Shown: positions 26,317 to 34,146, counted from the stretch's first letter. The stretch: DNA of 64,000 nucleotides from Mycobacterium sp. E2733 (GCF_001667585.1 NZ_LZJZ01000135.1:1-64000); one strand, 5' to 3'. Notes: generated by a model from the letters alone, not told the origin. Numbers and translations are program-made.

Positions 26317-27882
26317 TCATCCTCGCAGTGAGGCGTCGCATCTGCTCACCATTGCCATCAGCGTCTGCTGGAAGGTGTGACCCGGCAATCTTTCTGGAAT
26401 AACCGGCCGGTCGGCGGCACGGGTCCTGGAAACCATTGCGGGCGTGGTGGATCCGACCACCGAGGTGATCGGCGCCCAGGCCGGCGGAACCGACAGCGGC
26501 CCAAGCGCGACCGCCTTCCCTGCTTCCGCTGACGGCGCACCAACACCGGACGAGGGATGGAACGGCCAACCCACACGGGTGTTGGCAGGTTCCTCCATGC
26601 CGCCGCCTAGCACGGCTTTCCTGCCCTCAACCGGCACCCGCCAGGGCGCCGGCCTGGTCAGCACCGGAGACGGTGTGAGCCCATTCCAACAGCTCATCCA
26701 CGTTGAGTTGAGGCTGAATTCCTGCGGTACCCGCGAGGCCTGGCGACGCCAGCCCGCCCAACGCGGGAACCCCTAAGACGCTCGGCGAACTAGGGATCGG
26801 CGTGACGGCGGCGACGGTGACGGTGCCGAACACGTTGGTGATGGACGCGCCAGCGGGGCCGGCGATGGCGGTTGCGGTGTTTGCGAACGTCTGGACGGCG
26901 ACCTGTTCAGTGCCGACAACGGCGAGTGTGGCGGAGCCGTTGACGAGGCTGACCAGAACCTCCTGGAACGATCCGGGGGCAAGGACTATGGGACTCGAGC
27001 CAGCGGTGACGTCGACGCCCTCGGGATCAAAACACCGCCCTCGGAGCAGTCGATAATCGTGTGAATTGTGCTGCCAGGGTTGACGATAACGGTGCCGAAG
27101 CTGATGAGGTTGGTGCCGGAGCCGGTGATCGTGATCGAGCCGCTGTTGACGTACATGCCGGTGTTGGCGCCGACGGCGATGGTGTCTCCCGGCGCGACGG
27201 TGACAGTTTGGCCCGGAGCGAGGGGCCCGACGGTGTCGGCGGTGGTGGAGCTGAGGGTATGCATCGTCGCGTTGGTCGAGGCCAGCTGCTGTGTAGTCCC
27301 GGTGGCATTGCCGGCGGCCTGTGCCAAACTCTGGGCCTGGGCGCCCCGCCCCGCCGGGTTGGTCGTCTGCGGCGGCTCGTCGAACGGGGCCAAGGTGCTC
27401 GCCGTCTCGGCGGCGGCGGCATAGCCATACATCGCCGTGGCGTCTTGCACCCACATCTCCGTGTACTGGGCTTCAGTCGCCGCGATCGCCGCGGTGTTCT
27501 GCCCGAAGAAATTCGTCGCGATGAACACCATCAACTGCGCGCGATTGGTTGCGATCACCGGTGGGGGCACCGTCATTGCGAACGCCGCCTCGTAGGCCGC
27601 CGCCGCTCCGTAGGCTTGCGCGGCGGTCTGCGCGGCCTGAGCGGCGGCGGCGGACAGCCACTCCACATAGGGCGTGGCCGCGGCGGTCATCAGCACCGAC
27701 GAGGGGCCGGACCATGCCTGGCCGGTCAATCCGGCCAGCTCGGCCGCGTAGCCGCTGGCGGTCGACTCCAGCTGGGCGGCCAACGCGTCCCAACCCGCCG
27801 CGGCCGCCAGCATCGGCCCCGACCCCGGGCCGGCATACATCAGTCCGGAGTTGACCTCCGGAGGCAGCGACGCGAAGTCCAT
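26317..27882 (-). pseudogene. PPE-family gene interrupted by two compensating frameshifts
   Basis: The reading starts MDFASLPPEVNSGLMYAGPG, a standard PPE domain of about 180 residues, and continues in frame to a stop at 26986. Coding character then moves to a second frame (PEGVDVTAGSSPIVLAPGS... to NVDELLEW) ending at 26627, and returns to the first frame for an SVP-type C-terminus (ALGPLSVPPAWAPITSVV) ending at 26317. The first shift can be placed at the A4 run 27029-27032: one extra T on the coding strand would give a smooth GGVFDPEGVDV. The second lies between about 26627 and 26700. Restored, it would be about 520 residues. A sequencing error is possible; two independent ones are less likely. 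Confidence 0.8.
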
Positions 27883-27936
27883 GTCGTCAGTCCTCTCCGC
27901 GGACGGCGCTGGCCAGTTCAAGAGCGACCCAGGATT

Positions 27937-27954
27937 TTTCAATATCCATAGAAT
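27937..27954. promoter_or_regulatory. Degenerate TTTCAA-N6-TAGAAT site upstream of the PPE gene
   Basis: One perfect TTTCAA arm and a poor second arm at the spacing of the sites at 27991 and 29870. It lies 55 bp before the PPE start. Possibly a weak operator of the same TetR. Confidence 0.3.
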
Positions 27955-27990
27955 TACTCCCATGCGGAGCGTACAACCGCTGTGCGGTCT

Positions 27991-28008
27991 TTTCAACGAC
28001 GATTGAAA
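27991..28008. promoter_or_regulatory. TTTCAA-N6-TTGAAA, candidate TetR operator at the tetR promoter
   Basis: Perfect 6-bp arms with a 6-bp spacer, ending 15 bp before the tetR start. The same arms and spacing recur between the methyltransferase and lipoprotein genes at 29870-29889. Confidence 0.65.
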
Positions 28009-28023
28009 TGATAGGGTTCGCCC

Positions 28024-28659
28024 ATGCCGCCACCTGGGAAGATGATGAAGCGCCGCGGTAGACGCCAAGGCGAGCCGGTATCGCGCGACACGGTTTTGCG
28101 CGCGGCCAAGCGGCAGTTCGCTATGCACGGCTATGACAAGACGACGCTGCGTGCCATTGCCGACGATGCGCGAGTAGATCCGTCGATGGTCCTCTATCTC
28201 TTCGGCTCGAAGGCCGCATTGTTTCGCGAGGCGATGAAATTGGTGCTGCCGTCTGACCTGCTCACGACTGAGCTCACCCGAAAGGACGACGACCTAGGCT
28301 GCCGCGTGGTGCGGGCCTACCTTGGTCTCTGGGAGCAACCCGATACGGCCGCGAGCATGGCGTCGATGGTGCAGTCCGCGACGACGAACAGCGATGCGAA
28401 CGATGCATTTCGCGGTTTCCTGCACGACTACCTGTTCACTGCGGTGTCCGGCACTTTGGGCGGTGGTGAAGAAGCGCGACTCCGTGCGATGCTGGCCGCG
28501 ACCAACCTCGTCGGCACCGCGATGCTGCGGTACATCATGCGTGTGCCGCCCCTGTCGACGCTTGGGGTTGATGAGGTGGTCGGGTTCGTGGGGCCTGCAG
28601 TGCACCGGTTCTTGACCGTCCCCGTCGACGAGCTCGGTCTGGACCTGCCGTCGCAGTAA
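28024..28659 (+). CDS. TetR-family regulator with local TTTCAA-N6-TTGAAA regulon
   Basis: 211 residues. A basic N-terminus (MMKRRGRRQGEPVSRD) precedes a HTH reading TLRAIADDARVDPSMVLYLFGSKAALF, in which YLFG replaces the usual YYHFGSK-type sequence, as in the AcnR/RolR-like branch. The rest is helical, with VGTAMLRYIMRVPPL near the C-terminus typical of that branch. It faces the broken PPE gene and is convergent with the methyltransferase gene. Identical inverted repeats at its own promoter and at the methyltransferase promoter make those the likely targets. Confidence 0.9.
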   Translation: MPPPGKMMKRRGRRQGEPVSRDTVLRAAKRQFAMHGYDKTTLRAIADDARVDPSMVLYLFGSKAALFREAMKLVLPSDLLTTELTRKDDDLGCRVVRAYLGLWEQPDTAASMASMVQSATTNSDANDAFRGFLHDYLFTAVSGTLGGGEEARLRAMLAATNLVGTAMLRYIMRVPPLSTLGVDEVVGFVGPAVHRFLTVPVDELGLDLPSQ

Positions 28660-28697
28660 GCCGGCCAAGCGCGCCGACACGGCGGTGAATGGCTCGA

Positions 28698-29783
28698 CTA
28701 CACCGCGGTCGCCTCGATGATGCTGAGCGGCGACACGGTGTCGACTATGCGATCTAACCGGAAACCGGCTTGGCCGAACAGGTGGCCGTATTCGTGCGCG
28801 GTGCGCTCGCGCGCGCCGGCGACGACGAGCATCTCGATGTCCACCCACTTGCCGTGGAAGTCGCGGTCATGGTCGGGAATGACGAACTCGCAGAGCAACA
28901 GTCGCGCGCCGGTGCGGGCCGCGGCGCGGATGTTCTTCAGAATGCGAACCGCGTCGTCCTCGGCCCAGTCGTGAATGACGTTCTTGAGCACATACGCGTC
29001 GCCGCCCTCCGGTACGGATTCGAAGAACGAGCCCTCCTCGATCCGGACGCGGTCGTCGACACCGTACTTGCGAAACAACTCGGGGGCGCCGGCTACGACC
29101 TCCGAAAGGTCGAACAGCACGCCGCGCGAATTCGGAGCCGTCTCCAGGATCGCCGCCAACAGCCGACCTTGCCCGCCGCCGACATCGACGATCGTGCCGA
29201 ACGCACCGAAGTCGTAGGCCGCGGTCAAGGGCACGGTCGCGAACTCGGACACATTGGTCATGGCCGAGTTGAAGATTCCCCCCAGCTCAACTTCGTCAGC
29301 CAGGTACTCGAAGGCCGGCTTGCCGCGAAGCTCGGGAAGCACCGCATTTCCGGTCCGGATGGCGCCGGTCAGGTGGCTCCAGTGCTCGCGATGTTGAGGC
29401 GACCCAACCCATCGCGCCATCCCCGCCATTGACACGGGCGCGTCGGTGCGCAGAGTGTCCGCGAGCGGGGTGAGTGCGTAACACCCGTCGTTGCACTGGC
29501 GGAAAATCCCGATGCCGATCAGCGCGCGCATGAGTCGCGTCAGGGCGTCGGCGTCCGCGCCGACTCGTTCCGCCAGCTGCTCGCCGGATAGCGGGCCGTC
29601 CGCCAGGGCGTCCGCCACACCGAGATCCGCAGCGGACGTAATCGCTTGAGCAACCCACGCATTCAGGATCAACTCCATCATCACCGCCGCTCGCGGAGCG
29701 AAGCGTTGGCGTAACCGCGACAGTTGGTGGCGGACCTGTTCAACGGCTCGCGCGACCTTGACCGGCGGGACCTTGGTCGTCAA
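28698..29783 (-). CDS. SAM-dependent O-methyltransferase (plant-type/antibiotic COMT family)
   Basis: 361 residues from the TTG at 29783, preferred because AAGGGGAG lies just before it; an in-frame ATG at 29864 would add 27 residues. The N-terminal dimerisation domain (ADLGVADALADGPLSGEQLAERV) precedes the SAM-binding domain, whose motif I is VDVGGGQGRLLAAIL. The catalytic His is in YVLKNVIHDWAEDDAVRIL. Family members methylate hydroxyls on small aromatic or polyketide substrates; mycobacterial relatives include Rv0567-type proteins. The TTTCAA-N6-TTGAAA site upstream suggests repression by the TetR at 28024. Confidence 0.9.
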   Translation of the reverse strand: MTTKVPPVKVARAVEQVRHQLSRLRQRFAPRAAVMMELILNAWVAQAITSAADLGVADALADGPLSGEQLAERVGADADALTRLMRALIGIGIFRQCNDGCYALTPLADTLRTDAPVSMAGMARWVGSPQHREHWSHLTGAIRTGNAVLPELRGKPAFEYLADEVELGGIFNSAMTNVSEFATVPLTAAYDFGAFGTIVDVGGGQGRLLAAILETAPNSRGVLFDLSEVVAGAPELFRKYGVDDRVRIEEGSFFESVPEGGDAYVLKNVIHDWAEDDAVRILKNIRAAARTGARLLLCEFVIPDHDRDFHGKWVDIEMLVVAGARERTAHEYGHLFGQAGFRLDRIVDTVSPLSIIEATAV

Positions 29784-29869
29784 GTGACTCCCCTTCTCGT
29801 TCGTATTCGCCACGATGGGCGCGTTCCGCGGCTGAATTCTCTTAGGAATGATGCCTGCAAGCAACTCCT

Positions 29870-29889
29870 ATTTCAATCACTATTGAAAT
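29870..29889. promoter_or_regulatory. Inverted repeat with 8-bp arms between divergent genes, candidate TetR operator
   Basis: Perfect arms ATTTCAAT and ATTGAAAT around CACT, containing TTTCAA-N6-TTGAAA as at 27991-28008. It sits between the methyltransferase gene (minus) and the 39-residue lipoprotein gene (plus), so one site could control both. Confidence 0.65.
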
Positions 29890-29940
29890 TAGTCTCCCTT
29901 CCCTCTACAGTTCGGACAGGGGCCGGATGAACGGAGTGTC

Positions 29941-30060
29941 ATGTCACGTTTAACCGCAAAGCTCGTCGTTACCGCGATCCTCGCGTTGACAGCCGTAACA
30001 GCAACCGGATGCGTCCCCACGGCCAGTGTGGGACCACCCCTCGGCGTTGCAGCGGGGTGA
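29941..30060 (+). CDS. 39-residue micro-lipoprotein
   Basis: Short frame starting MSRLTAKLVVTAILAL, with GGAG four bases before the ATG and an uninterrupted run to TGA. Positively charged N-terminus, hydrophobic core and a lipobox-like TATGC at residues 20-24 predict a lipoprotein whose mature part is only about 16 residues (CVPTASVGPP...). It is divergent from the methyltransferase gene across the 29870 inverted repeat. Signal-peptide structure and regulatory position argue for a real gene; no homologue is known to me. Confidence 0.55.
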   Translation: MSRLTAKLVVTAILALTAVTATGCVPTASVGPPLGVAAG

Positions 30061-30300
30061 AGGTGCATCGCGCGAACGGCTTGGCGGCACTTCGTGAAGC
30101 AGTCAGGCACGGCCCGGGCGCCAGTGATGTCTCCCCTCTCGTCTGACGCCAAATGCCAAGGCGGCTAGACGTTGCGGCCGGTCATCGGGCATAGAAACTG
30201 TGGCCATTGTCTGGCGTCCAGCTTGAGTACGGGGCTACAGTGGGGGTCTCGGTCGCACACGTAGCGCGAATCCAAGTTCGGTACGGGCGGTGATGAAACA

Positions 30301-30600
30301 ATGACCGGCACACTGCACAACGAGCATCTTCGGCACGACCATGTACATGGCTCCGGATGCGGTCACGTCGCGATCCCGCACGGTGACCACGTCGACTACG
30401 TCCATGACGGTCATGTCCATCGGCAGCACGAGAACCACTACGACGAGTGTGAGCCAGCGGGCCACACGGTGCACGAGCAACACGATCATCAGCACGGCGA
30501 CGGGTGTGGCCACGTCGCGATCCCCCACGGTGACCACGTCGACTACGTGCATGACGGCTGTCGGCATGCCGCGCACGACGGACATTACGACGAGCATTGA
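30301..30600 (+). CDS. Histidine-rich probable metal-binding protein with internal duplication
   Basis: 99 residues, nearly one quarter histidine. The segment GCGHVAIPHGDHVDYVHDG occurs twice (about residues 19-37 and 68-86), separated by a His/Glu-rich linker, and the protein ends HAAHDGHYDEH. The single-repeat form of this sequence is, as I recall, widespread in actinobacteria and is often misannotated; the GCGH and HGDHVDYxHDG elements would bind Zn, Ni or Co. No signal peptide. The duplication appears recent because the DNA of the two copies is also close. Confidence 0.8.
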   Translation: MTGTLHNEHLRHDHVHGSGCGHVAIPHGDHVDYVHDGHVHRQHENHYDECEPAGHTVHEQHDHQHGDGCGHVAIPHGDHVDYVHDGCRHAAHDGHYDEH

Positions 30601-30818
30601 CGCCCAAGCGTTAAACGGAATTCAAGCCTCGCTGGCGTGCACTGTTCCGGTGTCCGCCGTGAGCTTCGTGCGCGGGATCAACGGCATACCGGTCCCGCGC
30701 CCCAAATCGATCGTCCACTAGCGTCGGCTCCTGCACGGCGGCATTCTGTGCTTCTCTCCCCCGCGCCTTCTGTTCGCCAAGTTCTCGCGAGGGTGTGAAA
30801 CAACGCGGGCCCTGCACC

Positions 30819-31199
30819 TTAGGAGACGAGCAGGAGCGCGGAGGTGACGAACATGACGGCGGCCGTGACGCCGTGGACTCCCCAGGCGATCGCCTTGGAT
30901 CCGCCCTGACGCAGCACGATCGCGGCGTCGGCGAGCGGAATGACCGTGGCGGCCAGCATCACCCAGCCGACCAGGTGGGTCGTGCTGGCAATCATCAGGA
31001 TGATTACGAACAGCCCCGTGGCGATGTCGCGCACGCCCTTGACGCTCAGGTAGGCGCCCGCACCAGGCTGGTCCAGGTCGGGTAGCACGCCGTAGCCGGC
31101 GGCGGCGACACGCGGCGCGACGATGAACCGTGCGCCGATGAAGACGATGCCCGCGGCCAGGAGTCCGGCGAGCGTGTAGCCGATGTTGGTAGCGGTCAT
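30819..31199 (-). CDS. DUF4267 small integral membrane protein
   Basis: 126 residues with four hydrophobic segments. The start MTATNIGYTLAG is preferred because GAGGGG lies 8 bp upstream. The family pattern is clear in AYLSVKGVRDIATGLF, GWVMLAATVIPLADAAIVLRQGG and GVHGVTAAVM. DUF4267 proteins are small membrane proteins of unknown activity that commonly sit in stress- or solvent-inducible operons. It is the second gene of a pair with the DUF1772 protein, 76 bp downstream on the minus strand. Confidence 0.85.
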   Translation of the reverse strand: MTATNIGYTLAGLLAAGIVFIGARFIVAPRVAAAGYGVLPDLDQPGAGAYLSVKGVRDIATGLFVIILMIASTTHLVGWVMLAATVIPLADAAIVLRQGGSKAIAWGVHGVTAAVMFVTSALLLVS

Positions 31200-31275
31200 G
31201 TCGAGCACCCCTCGGGTTCGTCAGTGAATCGGCGAAAACGGCGTCGAAGTGGGCCGGCGGGGATCCAGGGCCGCG

Positions 31276-31752
31276 TCAGATCATCAGCACCACGCATAAG
31301 GCGGTCACGGCCAGACCCTGCAGCAGCGCTCGAGCGCCGATGATCGAGTCCCACTTTGCTTGCAGCGCACGTCCATTCGGCACCGGCTGGCTAGCGTCCG
31401 CCGCCGCTGTCAGTCGCCGATTGATGGGTGCGCTCACCTTCACGTACAGCGCAAGCCAGACCAACAGCAGGATCAGAGCGACGCCCGCCGCGATCGCCTC
31501 CGCCCCGTGCGCGGCCACCGTGGCCAGCACCGCACTCGTCGCAGTGGCCACCACCCCGACCGCCCCGGGCACAGGCATCCGCCGGTCTCCGTATTGGTGC
31601 ACGCGTCCCGTGACCACAACCAAGGCATCGTCGTCGACCGACGCCAAGGCAGGTTGCAGCACGATCGCGCAGAACACGTCGGTGCCGTAGACGACTGCGG
31701 TACCAAGCACCGCGATCAGTGCAGCGGCACGGGCGATGACGTCCAAAACCAT
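31276..31752 (-). CDS. DUF1772 (anthrone oxygenase-like) membrane protein
   Basis: 158 residues starting MVLDVIARAAALIAV behind a GGAG site; the frame stays open 54 codons upstream but loses coding character. Four hydrophobic segments, a conserved-looking GTDVFCAIVLQPAL early in the protein and KVSAPINRRLTAA before the last segments fit the DUF1772/anthrone-oxygenase-like family. The gene is headed by a promoter carrying two TAGC-N3-GCTA palindromes. It is likely cotranscribed with the DUF4267 gene. Confidence 0.82.
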   Translation of the reverse strand: MVLDVIARAAALIAVLGTAVVYGTDVFCAIVLQPALASVDDDALVVVTGRVHQYGDRRMPVPGAVGVVATATSAVLATVAAHGAEAIAAGVALILLLVWLALYVKVSAPINRRLTAAADASQPVPNGRALQAKWDSIIGARALLQGLAVTALCVVLMI

Positions 31753-31781
31753 GTCGTAACTCCGCTCATGTTCGTACCTGC

Positions 31782-31826
31782 TAGCAACGCTAACCCCAGA
31801 GCCCGGTCGTGTCAATAGCAGTGCTA
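31782..31826 (-). promoter_or_regulatory. Promoter overlapped by two TAGC-N3-GCTA palindromes
   Basis: Reading the minus strand, TTGACA (31810-31815) is followed after 17 bp by TAGCGT, a plausible -35/-10 pair for the DUF1772 gene. One palindrome (TAGCAGTGCTA, 31816-31826) abuts the -35 and the other (TAGCAACGCTA, 31782-31792) overlaps the -10. Start-to-start spacing is 34 bp. This is the layout of a repressed promoter; the regulator is not encoded next to it. Confidence 0.55.
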
Positions 31827-31967
31827 GAAGTCCTATCGACGCTACCAACGGACATGTTTGGACGTCGGCTTGGCGGCCGCCTTTGGGATCGGTAGCCAGC
31901 CAAAAGCGCCACAATATCGCGGTTACGGCGTTAGATACTTGCCTGACGACAGCGAAAGGACACTACC

Positions 31968-32375
31968 GTGGGTACAACCCCGATTTTCTTGAAAGCCGTT
32001 GCCGCGGCGGTGTTGTCGAGTGGCGTCGCGGTAGCCGGAATCGGGCTGGCCCTAGGTAGCGCGCAAGCCCAACCCGGCTCTGTGCTGCCGACGCATGGCT
32101 CCTCGCTGGAAGACGGGCCAGTACCACCGGGCGCAAGCGGCCCATATACGTGTTGTCCGGAAGATCAGAAAACCGGGCTTCATCCACAGACGGGACGCGG
32201 ATGTCCGGGGACGGAAGTTCACTGGGATGCGAGTCAGTGCCATACCTGGTACGGCGTGGTCTGGGGGCACGGAAACGTCGCCCCCGGTATCTGGGAGGGC
32301 GCGGGTCCACCCCCGCCCGAGGCGACGCAGAAGCCGTGGTGTGGCTTTCCTTTCATGTGTTCGGGAACGCCGTGA
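31968..32375 (+). CDS. Small secreted protein with CHT-Y-GNVA-IW motif, copy 2
   Basis: 135 residues from a GTG preceded by GAAAGGA. A Sec signal peptide (MGTTPIFLKAVAAAVLSSG... ending ALGSAQAQ, cleavage about residue 34) is followed by a cysteine-containing region (YTCCPEDQ, GRGCPGTEVHWD), then ASQCHTWYGVVWGHGNVAPG and IWEGAGPPPPE, and a C-terminal Cys pair. It is a paralogue of the protein at 22949 and is longer by an extra Cys-rich insert. Function unknown; the family appears to be mycobacterial. Confidence 0.8.
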   Translation: MGTTPIFLKAVAAAVLSSGVAVAGIGLALGSAQAQPGSVLPTHGSSLEDGPVPPGASGPYTCCPEDQKTGLHPQTGRGCPGTEVHWDASQCHTWYGVVWGHGNVAPGIWEGAGPPPPEATQKPWCGFPFMCSGTP

Positions 32376-32400
32376 GCTGCGCCTCGAATGCCCTTGCCCC

Positions 32401-32565
32401 CTAGTTCGGCGCCGGCCTATTGGTTCGGCCGAACGCGACGGGCCGTCGCTGGCGCCGCTGCCTCGCCTGCTGTTCGCTCTGGTGGTGCGCCCACCACGCA
32501 CGCAGCGTCAGGACATCGATGGGCTCAGTGGGGTCGTCAAAAGGCGACGGTGCGGTATACAACAT
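32401..32565 (-). CDS. Possible small protein of unknown function
   Basis: 54 residues starting MLYTAPSPFDDPTEPIDVLT with GAAGG 4-5 bp before the ATG, rich in Arg and Gln toward the C-terminus (SEQQARQRRQRR). The perfect palindrome GTAGACGTCTAC lies 24 bp upstream of the start, in operator position, which is the main reason to list it. No family is recognised and the frame could be fortuitous. Confidence 0.35.
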   Translation of the reverse strand: MLYTAPSPFDDPTEPIDVLTLRAWWAHHQSEQQARQRRQRRPVAFGRTNRPAPN

Positions 32566-32588
32566 GGCGCCTTCGTTCGCTGAAAATT

Positions 32589-32600
32589 GTAGACGTCTAC
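32589..32600. promoter_or_regulatory. Perfect 12-bp palindrome GTAGACGTCTAC
   Basis: Located in an AT-rich stretch upstream of both the small minus-strand frame and, at greater distance, the DUF899 gene. Symmetry and position suggest a repressor-binding site (TetR or similar); no adjacent regulator gene. Confidence 0.45.
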
Positions 32601-32968
32601 GTCCACTATCCATTCAGCCTACTTTACCTGACACGAGATCGCTACGTCCGAGAATCGGTTCGTCGCAAGCCATGTGCGCGCGTGAGCCGGCCAGCGACCG
32701 GCACACGTTGGCACCCGGGTCCCGTGTCCCACCACTCACCCCTCGACCCGAACGCCACCATAACGGCGGGACCAAGACGGCGAACGAACGTTTTGATTGA
32801 CGGCCTCCCCTCGTCGTCTATGCATTATCGAACCGAGCCCCGGACTCAGGTCAAGACCATCGCGGCAAGTTGCAGATACGTTCGCCGCGGCGAGGGTCTC
32901 CGATGAATTTCGGACACTTCCGCAGTCAGACCTTTCGAGACGGAGAAATCGAAGCAAAGGTGTATCGC

Positions 32969-33673
32969 ATGTCAACCAAGAACACGGCCCTGCCGCCAGT
33001 CGTTGATCAACAAACGTGGCGCGCCGCGCTCGACGAATTGCGCACAAGGGAGAAGGCCGCCACTCGCGAATTGGACGCGGTCGCCGCCCAGCGCCGGCGT
33101 CTGCCGATGGTCGCACTGGCGGACTACACACTGATCGGGGCTGACGGCCCGATCCGCGTGGTCGACGTGTTCGCCGGCCGCTCGCAGCTCATCGTGTACC
33201 ACCACATGTGGTCGGACGGCGCGGAGTGGCAGTGCGGCGGCTGCACGGGTTTCACATCGCAGTTCACCCGACTGGAGTTCCTCGACAACTACGACGCCAG
33301 GTTCGTCATCGTCACCAACGGACCGATTGAGGAAGCCCTCCTCTATAAGCGGAAGGTGGGCAACCGGATGGAGTGGTACTCGTCATCGCAGAGTCCCTTC
33401 GCCGCCGACATGGATGCTCCGCCCGGCGGCGGTTTCGGGGTCAACGTGTTCCTACGCGACGGAGACCGCGTGTACCGGACCTGGCATACCAATGGGCGAG
33501 GCACCGAGCAGCTCAGTCACGCGTTCGGCTTGATCGACATCCTGCCTTGGGGCCGGCAGGAGGAATGGCTCGATTCACCCGAAGGATGGCCCTCTCGCCC
33601 CACCTACTCGGGTTGGCTTGGCTCCCCCGATATTGCAGCCGCCTACGGACCCGGTAGCGAGAACAACGAATGA
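32969..33673 (+). CDS. DUF899 thioredoxin-like protein
   Basis: 234 residues starting MSTKNTALPPVVDQQTWRAA. The sequence follows DUF899 throughout: LRTREKAATRELDAVAAQRRRLPMV, then a thioredoxin-like core (LIVYHHMWSDGAEWQCGGCTGFT, with a C-x2-C pair), a strand with RFVIVTNGP and YRTWHTNGRGTEQL near the end. These proteins are cytosolic and of uncertain redox role. The ATG of the following SRPBCC gene overlaps its stop by 4 bp, so the two are translated together. Confidence 0.88.
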   Translation: MSTKNTALPPVVDQQTWRAALDELRTREKAATRELDAVAAQRRRLPMVALADYTLIGADGPIRVVDVFAGRSQLIVYHHMWSDGAEWQCGGCTGFTSQFTRLEFLDNYDARFVIVTNGPIEEALLYKRKVGNRMEWYSSSQSPFAADMDAPPGGGFGVNVFLRDGDRVYRTWHTNGRGTEQLSHAFGLIDILPWGRQEEWLDSPEGWPSRPTYSGWLGSPDIAAAYGPGSENNE

Positions 33674-34146
33674 GCGCCACCGCCGAACGTTACGTCGTCA
33701 CCCGCACCATCGCGGCGACCCCGGCCGAGATCTTCGCCGTCCTCGTCGACCCATCCCGCCACCAGAACACCGAGCCCACTGATTGGGTCCGTGACGCGGT
33801 GGACGCTGCGCCCATCACCGGCGCGGGACAGATGTTCGCGATGAACATGTACCTCACACAAGCAGGCGGCGACTACGTCACCCACAACCTGGTCAATGTC
33901 TTCCACAAGGACCGTGCCATCGGGTGGATGCCTGGCGCGCTCGACGAGGCGGGCAATCACAATCCCGGTGGGTGGTTCTGGCGCTACGACCTCGCACCCC
34001 ATGGGAGTGGCACCGACGTGACGCTCACGTATGACTGGAGCGGCGCACGGCAGGATTTCCGCGACCGAGTGGGCGAAATGCCGATTTTCGGTGAGGACTA
34101 TCTCGCCGCGTCGCTGGTCGCCCTGGAGCGATCGATCGCGGACTGA
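33670..34146 (+). CDS. SRPBCC (START-like) domain protein
   Basis: 158 residues with the START/Bet v1-like pattern: RYVVTRTIAATPAEIFAVLVDPSRH at the N-terminus, an amphipathic beta-sheet middle and a C-terminal helix (GEDYLAASLVALERSIAD). Such proteins bind hydrophobic ligands in a deep cavity. ATGA overlap with the DUF899 gene marks a two-gene operon. The ligand is unknown. Confidence 0.87.
   Translation: MSATAERYVVTRTIAATPAEIFAVLVDPSRHQNTEPTDWVRDAVDAAPITGAGQMFAMNMYLTQAGGDYVTHNLVNVFHKDRAIGWMPGALDEAGNHNPGGWFWRYDLAPHGSGTDVTLTYDWSGARQDFRDRVGEMPIFGEDYLAASLVALERSIAD

Larger units (their letters stand above)
32376..32968. other. 593-bp region with little coding content
   Basis: Lies between the secreted protein and the DUF899 gene. 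It contains a doubtful 54-codon minus frame (32401-32565) and the perfect palindrome at 32589-32600, both listed separately. The AT-rich stretch 32575-32640 is a likely promoter zone. Confidence 0.4.

Noticed and set aside
30235..30597. 120-codon minus-strand frame over the His-rich gene
   Set aside because: Mirror of a repetitive His/Asp/Val coding sequence; its Val/Met/Asp repetition follows from the duplication on the plus strand.
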